Origin: Planctomycetes bacterium UBA2386
GTDB taxonomy: Bacteria > Planctomycetota > UBA1135 > UBA2386
DNA: 5,242 nucleotides
Reading direction: 5' to 3'
NCBI GenBank assembly: GCA_002343845.1
Contig: DDSQ01000149.1
Location: forward strand, 262-5,503
Shown here: piece after piece, positions 1 through 4,375 of the stretch
Layout: every line of letters begins with the position of its first letter
Position numbering within the stretch: the stretch's first letter is position 1
Notes under the pieces: model-generated
The model's database searches: none
The model's input: only the letters and a program-made list of their open reading frames with translations
What the model was told of the DNA's origin: nothing
Made by a program: the position numbers and the translations under genes

Positions 1-1
1 C

Positions 2-970
2 GGCGACATCGTCGCGGCGGTCGGCATCAAGGATGCGATCACCGGCGACACGCTCTCGACCAAGGAGCACCCGGTCGTCTACGAGGCGATGGCGTTCCCG
101 GACACCGTGATCAGCATGTCGATCGAGCCGGAGTCCGGCGGCGATCGCGACAAGCTCGGCGCGGTGCTCGGCAAGCTCGTGCGCGAGGATCCGACGTTCA
201 AGGCCAGCACCGACCCGCAGACCAGCCAGACGGTCATCTCGGGCATGGGCGAGTTGCACCTCGAAGTGAAGTGCAACATGATCATGAACGACTACAAGAT
301 CCCGGTGAAGGTCGGGCGGCCGAAGGTCGCCTACAAGATGACGCTGAAGGGTCCGAAGACCGTCGAGGCCCGTCACATCAAGCAGTCGGGTGGTTCCGGT
401 CAGTTCGCCGTGGCCAAGGTGAAGTTCACCACCGACCCCGAGGTCGAGAGCCTGAAGTTCATCGACGGCGTCAAGGGCGGCTCGGTGCCGCGTGAATACA
501 TCCCGGCGGTCGAGGCCGGCATCGAGAGCGCGGTGAAGGGCGGCGGCCGCATCGGCTTCCCGTACGTGAAGATCGTCGCGGAGCTGTACGACGGCCAGGC
601 GCACGACGTCGACTCGAACGCGATGGCGTTCGAGACCGCCGGCGTGCTCGCGTTCCGGCTGGCTTCCGAGAACAACTCGCTGCTGCTCGAGCCGATCATG
701 AAGATCGAGATCGAGGCGCCGGAGGACAAGACCGGCGACGTGATCGGCGACCTGTCGAGCCGCCGCGGCATCGTCGAGGAGATGATCAGCAAGCCGGGCT
801 CGATCAGCGCCGTCACCGGCAAGGTGCCGCTCGCCGAGATGTTCCAGTACTCGACGCGCCTGCGCTCGATGACGCAGGGCCGCGGCACGTATTCGATGGA
901 GCCGGCGAGTTACGAGCCGGTGCCGCCGAACATCGCCGAGAAGGTGCTCGCGGAGTACACGAAGGCCTGA
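2..970 (+). CDS. fusA: Elongation factor G, C-terminal part (5' end outside window)
   Basis: EF-G is the ribosomal translocase GTPase; it moves tRNA and mRNA through the ribosome and helps recycle ribosomes in the cytoplasm. The reading frame is open from the first bases and gives 322 residues to a TGA stop. The GTPase domain lies outside the window. Visible in order are the end of domain II (GDIVAAVGIKD, residues 1-11), domain III with MGELHLEV (82-89), domain IV with GGSVPREYIPAV and the tip motif HDVDS (201-205, the conserved His that reaches the decoding centre), and domain V from about residue 228 with GDVIGDLSSRRG (245-256) and SMTQGRGTYSM (289-299). A full EF-G is about 700 residues, so slightly under half is present. 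No tuf or ribosomal protein gene follows; the next gene is a convergent cupin, so this is not the usual end of a str operon. It could be a second EF-G paralogue. The family call is very secure; whether it is the main EF-G is not decidable here. Confidence 0.97.
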   Translation, partial: GDIVAAVGIKDAITGDTLSTKEHPVVYEAMAFPDTVISMSIEPESGGDRDKLGAVLGKLVREDPTFKASTDPQTSQTVISGMGELHLEVKCNMIMNDYKIPVKVGRPKVAYKMTLKGPKTVEARHIKQSGGSGQFAVAKVKFTTDPEVESLKFIDGVKGGSVPREYIPAVEAGIESAVKGGGRIGFPYVKIVAELYDGQAHDVDSNAMAFETAGVLAFRLASENNSLLLEPIMKIEIEAPEDKTGDVIGDLSSRRGIVEEMISKPGSISAVTGKVPLAEMFQYSTRLRSMTQGRGTYSMEPASYEPVPPNIAEKVLAEYTKA

Positions 971-988
971 TCGCGACGCGCGCGGTCA
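968..988. terminator. Hairpin across the two convergent stop codons
   Basis: An 8-bp stem (TGATCGCG at 968-975 with CGCGGTCA at 981-988, one T-G wobble) closes a 5-base loop. Its outer pairs are formed by the fusA TGA stop and the complement of the cupin TGA stop. There is no T-run on either side, so it is not a classical intrinsic terminator; it could still protect or end both converging transcripts. The sequence is almost only C and G, so chance is possible. Confidence 0.35.
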
Positions 989-1315
989 GGCACCGAGCAG
1001 TTCGATGCCTTCGTGCGCGAGTGCGAGCAGGACGCACGGCGGATCGCCCGCGGCGCCGGTCGCGAACGGCGCGTGTTCGCTGCCGTCGTCGTGCACGACG
1101 AACGAGCCGGCCCGGTGCTCGCCGTGGTCGTCGCGATAACCGCCCTGCACGACGAGCAGGCGTTCTTCGCCGTGGTGGCGGTGGCGCGGGTAGCCGCACC
1201 CAGGGTCCATCCGGATCAGCACCAGCGTCCGCCCGGTGGCCCGGTCGCTGGCGTAGAAGTGCACGGCAACGCCGCGGTAGCGCGTCGGGCGCCACGGGAT
1301 CGCGGCGAGGTCCAT
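986..1315 (-). CDS. Small ChrR-type cupin protein, metal-binding
   Basis: A 109-residue single-domain cupin with no signal peptide or membrane segment. Cupin motif 1 is visible as YPRHRHHGEERLLVVQGGY (residues 42-60) and motif 2 as HRAGSFVVHDDGSEH (67-81). The likely metal ligands are H45, H47, E51 and H81. Their spacing (H-x-H-x3-E, then 29 residues to the next His) is the same as that of the zinc ligands I recall in the cupin domain of the anti-sigma factor ChrR. The N-terminal sigma-binding zinc domain of ChrR is absent, so this is a stand-alone cupin and not an anti-sigma factor by itself. Substrate or signal is unknown. I chose the ATG at 1315 because homologous cupin sequence begins right there; an upstream ATG at 1423 would add 36 unconvincing residues and overlap the divergent PTPS-family gene. 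It converges with fusA, with 15 bases between stops. Confidence 0.85.
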   Translation of the reverse strand: MDLAAIPWRPTRYRGVAVHFYASDRATGRTLVLIRMDPGCGYPRHRHHGEERLLVVQGGYRDDHGEHRAGSFVVHDDGSEHAPFATGAAGDPPCVLLALAHEGIELLGA

Positions 1316-1382
1316 GGCCGCAGCGTAGGCGCGTCCCGCCGCGCGGCAATCCTCACCCGCGGCCGGTATCCTGCGCGGCCCG

Positions 1383-1883
1383 ATGACGGCACCGCGCGAA
1401 AGCTGGTCGATCGCGATCGACAAGGACTACCTGAAGTTCAGTGCTGCGCACTTCCTGATCTTCCCGGACGGGTCGGCGGAGCGGCTGCACGGCCACAACT
1501 ACAAGGTGTTCGTCGACGTGCACACCGATCTCGATGCGCACGGGCTCGTCGTCAACTTCCAGGAGATCAAGCCGATGATCCGCGAGTTGTGCGACGAACT
1601 CGACGAGCATCTGCTGCTGCCGGGCCAGCACCCGGTCCTGACCGCCGTGCGCACGGGTGAGCACTTCGACATCCGGTACCGGCAACGGCGCTACCTCGTG
1701 CCGGCCGATGAAGTGATCGTGCTGCCGATCGGCAACACCAGCGCCGAGAACCTCGCCAGTTGGTTTGGCCGCGCCCTGCGGCAGCGCATGGCGGCGAAGT
1801 GGCCGAAGCTCGCCCTGCGGAGGCTCGAGGTCGGAGTCGAGGAGACCGCGGGCCAGCGCGGGATCTGGACGCTGCAGGAGTAG
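1383..1883 (+). CDS. 6-pyruvoyl-tetrahydropterin synthase / QueD superfamily protein, PTPS-III-like active site
   Basis: A 166-residue member of the family that converts 7,8-dihydroneopterin triphosphate to several different products. The zinc site is intact: H23 in FSAAHF, and H36 and H38 in LHGHNY. The catalytic Cys of QueD and mammalian PTPS lies four residues before HGH; here that residue is A32, followed by E33, giving ExxHGH. Established work on the COG0720 family describes this Glu-for-Cys pattern as PTPS-III, which makes 6-hydroxymethyl-7,8-dihydropterin for folate synthesis and can stand in for dihydroneopterin aldolase (FolB). The usual LDH motif reads L73-D74-E75-H76, so the catalytic His position is Glu with a His next to it. 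The pterin-anchoring Glu is likely E154 in VEET. About 30 extra residues (roughly 83-113, including HFDIRYRQRRYLVP) separate LDEH from NTSAE compared with E. coli QueD. No Shine-Dalgarno is evident before the ATG; FSAAHF begins at residue 19, a normal distance. No folate or queuosine gene lies beside it. Family call firm, PTPS-III function inferred. Confidence 0.93.
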   Translation: MTAPRESWSIAIDKDYLKFSAAHFLIFPDGSAERLHGHNYKVFVDVHTDLDAHGLVVNFQEIKPMIRELCDELDEHLLLPGQHPVLTAVRTGEHFDIRYRQRRYLVPADEVIVLPIGNTSAENLASWFGRALRQRMAAKWPKLALRRLEVGVEETAGQRGIWTLQE

Positions 1884-1886
1884 GCG

Positions 1887-2195
1887 TCAGCCGTTGGCGG
1901 CGCGGGCGGCGGCGATCGGAAAGCCGTGCAGCCAGCGCGCGGGGCGGTCGCCGCAGTTGCGCACCGTGTGGCGCGTGCCGGCCGGGATTCGCAGTTCGTC
2001 TCCCGTCACGAGCCGCAACGTGCGCCCGTCCATCTCGACCTGGCAATCGCCGTCGAGCAGCAGCACGAGTTCGTCGACATCGTGCAGGAAGTCGTGCCAG
2101 ATCTGGTCGGGTGGATCGATCCAGATCTCGCACGAAAAGCCGAGCCGTGCCCAGTGCTCCCGCACGGCGTGCAGTTCGTGTTTTGCAGGCTGCAT
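1887..2195 (-). CDS. Small cupin-domain protein
   Basis: A 102-residue single cupin domain of unknown substrate, apparently cytoplasmic. Motif 1 spans WHDFLHDVDELVLLLDGD (residues 33-50), with H34, H38 and E42 as candidate metal ligands. Motif 2 is GDELRIPAGTRHTV (65-78), with H76. The WxDFxHxxDEL form differs from the ChrR-like cupin upstream, so the two are not recent duplicates. It belongs to a common type of small bacterial cupin whose role I do not know. The start at 2195 is supported by a GGAG Shine-Dalgarno sequence 7 bases upstream and by the start of family-like sequence soon after; a longer start at 2411 would add low-complexity residues only. Its stop lies 3 bases from the stop of the convergent PTPS-family gene. 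The 3' end is Ala/Arg-rich and probably disordered. Confidence 0.87.
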   Translation of the reverse strand: MQPAKHELHAVREHWARLGFSCEIWIDPPDQIWHDFLHDVDELVLLLDGDCQVEMDGRTLRLVTGDELRIPAGTRHTVRNCGDRPARWLHGFPIAAARAANG

Positions 2196-2450
2196 CCCAA
2201 GTCTCCGGGTGGTGAACCGTGACTCCGCGGCGTGCCGCGTTCCGTTGCGGCTGCCAGGTGCTCGATCCCAGGTGCGTGCCGCAGGTGGTGACTGCGGTTG
2301 ACCGAATGAAACCACGGCTGGTGTCGAAAGGAAAGCAACTGGCGCCCCGTGTGGTGCGGCGCCGCGGTGGGCACGGCGGATCCCTCTTGGGTGGTGCACC
2401 GGCCGCTGCATCTAGCCGGCGTGCGGCGCCGGTAACAGTCGGCGGCGGCG
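2196..2450. other. Non-coding leader region upstream of the second cupin
   Basis: I see no credible gene here: the open frames are Arg-, Ala- and Gly-rich and show no family motif. I could not recognise a convincing promoter for the cupin, though one is expected. Small structure is present: a 6-bp hairpin CCGGCG/CGCCGG (2416-2421 with 2427-2432) and an 11-base direct repeat GTGCGGCGCCG (2354-2364 and 2421-2431). Both are GC-only and may be compositional. Confidence 0.5.
2203..2206 (-). promoter_or_regulatory. Ribosome binding site of the second cupin
   Basis: Read on the minus strand this is GGAG, separated by 7 bases (ACTTGGG) from the ATG at 2195. It is the clearest Shine-Dalgarno sequence in the window and decides the start of the cupin gene in favour of 2195 over the in-frame ATG at 2411. 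Confidence 0.7.
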
Positions 2451-2490
2451 GCAACAAAAGGAGCCGAGGCTGGTAGGAGCCAGCCTCGGC
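2451..2490 (-). terminator. Intrinsic terminator, minus strand
   Basis: A perfect 11-bp inverted repeat, GCCGAGGCTGG (2463-2473) and CCAGCCTCGGC (2480-2490), encloses a 6-base loop. Read on the minus strand the stem is followed by TCCTTTTGTTGC, the T-rich tail expected of a Rho-independent terminator. There is no such tail on the plus strand. It would end transcripts coming from the flavoprotein gene or from an RNA in the gap, and it isolates the downstream cupin, which then needs its own promoter. It could alternatively be a transcript-end stabilising hairpin. Confidence 0.72.
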
Positions 2491-2538
2491 GCGAGACGAC
2501 TGGGTGAGCGCGGGCCACCCGAGCAGATTCAAATGATG

Positions 2539-2692
2539 CCCGTCCTCCGGACCGCCATCGCGAGCGCGAGACGTGTCGACCAGCTCGCTGACTGGCCGAC
2601 TGCACCTCGGGCTTGCGCCCTGGAACAGACCCCTCTGATTCGCGGTGCCATCTCGGCGTCCGAGTTGCCCGCGATGGGATCCTGAGGACGGG
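2539..2692 (-). ncRNA. Candidate structured RNA with a long closing stem and multi-branch junction
   Basis: Not a recognised family. Read on the minus strand, 2692-2681 (CCCGTCCTCAGG) pairs with 2550-2539 (CCGGAGGACGGG) with one mismatch. After a 3x4-base internal loop, CCATCGCG (2677-2670) pairs perfectly with CGCGATGG (2562-2555). This roughly 20-bp closing stem holds three arms: CTCGG-ACG-CCGAG (2664-2652); GCACC/GGTGC (2648-2644 with 2606-2602), which contains CAGA-GGGG-TCTG (2637-2626) and a GNRA-capped GGGC-GCAA-GCCC (2620-2609); and a 9-bp stem GTCGGCCAG/CTGGTCGAC (2600-2592 with 2583-2575, one G-U). The G-U pair and the GNRA loop exist only in minus-strand RNA. A minus-strand terminator follows about 50 bases later. 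I looked for hallmark motifs of RNase P RNA, tmRNA, SRP RNA and common riboswitches and did not find them. The size and long closing stem recall 6S RNA, but the branched interior does not fit well. It may instead be part of the 3' UTR of the flavoprotein mRNA. Ends are uncertain. Confidence 0.45.
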
Positions 2693-2700
2693 AAAGAGCC

Positions 2701-2771
2701 CCGTGAGGAGGCATGGCCCCCACGGAACGCCGGTAGGACGAACGGGGAGCCCTGCCGTGTTCCGTTCGCCC
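2701..2771 (-). other. Two hairpins between the flavoprotein stop and the structured RNA core
   Basis: On the minus strand, GGGCGAACGG (2771-2762) pairs with CCGTTCGTCC (2745-2736): 10 bp with one G-U. Next, CCGTGGGGG (2725-2717) pairs with TCCTCACGG (2709-2701): 9 bp with two G-U pairs and a 7-base loop. Read on the plus strand these wobbles would be C-A mismatches, so the structure favours minus-strand RNA. They may be the 5' domains of the same RNA as the core, or elements of the flavoprotein mRNA 3' UTR, whose stop codon is about 20 bases upstream. No protein-coding signal is seen here. Confidence 0.4.
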
Positions 2772-2791
2772 GCCTGGCCGGCGAGTCCCCG

Positions 2792-4129
2792 TCAGGGCAG
2801 CCGCAGCGGCTGTCGGGCGCCCGAGGCGGCCTGCGCCCGGATGTGCGCGTGCACCTGCATCGCCCGGCCAATGCACTGGTCGCTGTTGTGGTACTCGTAA
2901 CGGCCGAACCGGCCGAACGTCAGGTAGCCACTGTCATCAAACCACTTACGAACGCGCCCGATGCGGGCCGAGAACGCCAGGTCCTGGTCGATGTAGGCGT
3001 ACTCGTTGTTGCAGGCCTCGAGCAGGACGACCTGTTCGGGCCGCAGGATGCCCGCCCGGCCGAGCCCGGCGACGACCTCGCGCAGCCACGGCGCGTCCGG
3101 CCGCAGTTCGCCGCGGTGCGTGACCTCGGCGAGGAACGAGCCGTGGCCCGCGGGGGCGTTGGCCGCCGAGTAGTTGCTGAAGTAGGTGACGCGGTTGGTC
3201 GGACCCTGGTCGGCGAACGGCAGGTAGACCCAGCTCAATGGCGGCAACGGCTCGTCGAGTTCGACGCCGATCATCAGGTTCACCAGCGAGATCGGACGCA
3301 GGGCGCGGATGTCGGCGCGGACGTCCGCGGGGATCTCGACGATCGCGGGCTCGATCAGCGGCAGGGGCACCGTGTTGACCACGAGGTCGAACGGCTCGCC
3401 GTTCACGCGGAACCCGTCGCCGGCCTTCTCGACGCGATCGACGGCGACGCCGCACTGCAGCGTGAACCCGCCACCGTCGATGGTGCCGCGGACCATCGCC
3501 TCGAAGCCGCCGTGCTTGGGAAACCAGAAGACCGACTGGTGGGTGTAGCCCTCGGTGGTGACGCCGATGGCCGACTTCACGACGTCCTCGATGGGGGCCT
3601 CCGGCACGCGACCGGCAACCCAGTCGCTGGCCATGCGCCGCAGGTCGCACTTCCAGATCTTCTCGTTGTAGGGAACCATGAAGTGGCGCGCGAAGCCCTT
3701 GCCCAGCCGCCAGTCGATCCAGTCACCGAAGTTCGCCGGGCACGGTGCGCCGGCGCGGCGGGTGGCGAACGCCTCGATGTAGCCGGCGAGGCAGTCGACG
3801 ATCGCCTCCTTGGTCAGGTGGCCGACGCCGTTCTCGAACGGATACGGCACCCAGCGATCGTGCCAGCGGATCTTGGTGTTGCGCACCGTGCGCACCGTGC
3901 CGGCCTCGCCGCCGCACCGGGCCAGCTGCCAGTCGAGGACCTGCTTGTCCTTGCTGAACAGGATGTGGCCGCCGGCCTCGTCGAACGTGAACTCGCCGTA
4001 GCGGCGGCTCTTGCACAGGCCGCCGGCGCGCTCCGCCTTCTCGAGAACGGTGACGCGATGGCCATCGGCCGCGAGCATGCGTGCGAGAGCGACACCGGAG
4101 ATGCCGCCACCGAGGATGGCGATCTTCAT
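2792..4129 (-). CDS. FAD-dependent oxidoreductase, UDP-galactopyranose-mutase / protoporphyrinogen-oxidase-like
   Basis: A 445-residue flavoprotein of the amine-oxidase fold. The N-terminal dinucleotide-binding motif GGGISG (residues 7-12) sits after a beta strand; E30 ends the second strand as the expected ribose ligand, followed by AGGL (35-38). Several segments resemble UDP-galactopyranose mutase: DEAGGHILFSKD (50-61), YPFEN (96-100), VPYNEKIWKCD (152-162) and the C-terminal FAD segment GRYEYHNSDQCIGRAM (409-424). That family uses reduced FAD in sugar-nucleotide isomerisation, but many relatives of unknown substrate sit in polysaccharide gene sets, so I do not assign a gene symbol. There is no signal peptide and no membrane segment. 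The ATG at 4129 places the FAD motif at the very N-terminus, as expected; no clear Shine-Dalgarno is seen. It is divergent from the MFS gene across 246 bases, and followed by a structured non-coding stretch and a terminator. Alternatives are a protoporphyrinogen oxidase or carotenoid desaturase relative, which I consider less likely. Confidence 0.87.
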   Translation of the reverse strand: MKIAILGGGISGVALARMLAADGHRVTVLEKAERAGGLCKSRRYGEFTFDEAGGHILFSKDKQVLDWQLARCGGEAGTVRTVRNTKIRWHDRWVPYPFENGVGHLTKEAIVDCLAGYIEAFATRRAGAPCPANFGDWIDWRLGKGFARHFMVPYNEKIWKCDLRRMASDWVAGRVPEAPIEDVVKSAIGVTTEGYTHQSVFWFPKHGGFEAMVRGTIDGGGFTLQCGVAVDRVEKAGDGFRVNGEPFDLVVNTVPLPLIEPAIVEIPADVRADIRALRPISLVNLMIGVELDEPLPPLSWVYLPFADQGPTNRVTYFSNYSAANAPAGHGSFLAEVTHRGELRPDAPWLREVVAGLGRAGILRPEQVVLLEACNNEYAYIDQDLAFSARIGRVRKWFDDSGYLTFGRFGRYEYHNSDQCIGRAMQVHAHIRAQAASGARQPLRLP

Positions 4130-4375
4130 GCGGAGGGAGGCGGCATCGGACGGACGAGGCCGCGAACTCTATGGATCGTGCCGAGGGACGGTAGACCCCA
4201 CTGATCGCTGGTGGGCGCGGATCGAAGCGGGGCAGCGGGGGGCGGCGGCGCGTGGCGCGCCGAGGGGCCGTTGCCAGCAGGCGCGGCTCGCCAGCTGCTG
4301 CCGGAGCGGCGACCCGTCCTGAATCGGGGCAGAGTCGAGACTTCCCGCCGACCCCTCGCGAGAATCCGCGGCCCT
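4130..4375. other. Divergent intergenic region between flavoprotein and MFS genes
   Basis: Both flanking genes would start transcription outward from here, so promoters are expected. I could not pick a convincing -35/-10 pair on either strand. The only A/T-rich spot is around 4165-4176 (AACTCTATGGAT). Frame 2 stays open from 4205 into the MFS gene without an ATG; the extra sequence is Arg- and Gly-rich and looks non-coding. Confidence 0.4.

Noticed and set aside
1316..1423. Longer start of the first cupin at ATG 1423
   Set aside because: The added 36 residues have no cupin similarity and would overlap the divergent PTPS-family gene; the ATG at 1315 fits the domain start.
2471..2495. GTAGGAGC followed later by GCGA, resembling a gammaproteobacterial REP element
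   Set aside because: Only one copy is visible and the short REP-type stem would be only about 3 bp. The 11-bp stem with a T-rich tail on the minus strand is better explained as a terminator.
2539..2692. 6S RNA as the identity of the structured element
   Set aside because: Size and long closing stem fit, but the interior folds into several arms instead of a single rod with a central bubble, and I cannot match conserved 6S sequence. Left as unassigned.
2682..2696. CTGAGGA followed by GAAA on the plus strand, resembling a hammerhead ribozyme core
   Set aside because: There is no room for stem II between the two boxes, and no matching stem I/III with a cleavage triplet was found.
2689..2757. 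Possible cobalamin riboswitch: GGGAA near 2690 and GGAGCCCTGCC near 2746 on the plus strand
   Set aside because: The match to the B12 box is imperfect, the intermediate conserved blocks are missing, and no plus-strand gene follows that it could control.
1567..2871. Minus-strand open frame of 434 codons across the PTPS-family gene, the cupin and the gap
   Set aside because: It is out of frame with both recognised genes, and Arg- and Pro-rich without motifs. It stays open only because of the high GC content.
2645..4204. Long plus-strand open frame of 519 codons opposite the flavoprotein gene
   Set aside because: It is antisense to a gene with clear FAD-binding motifs. Its translation is rich in Arg, Ala, Asp and Val with no family motif, as expected for a shadow frame in high-GC DNA.
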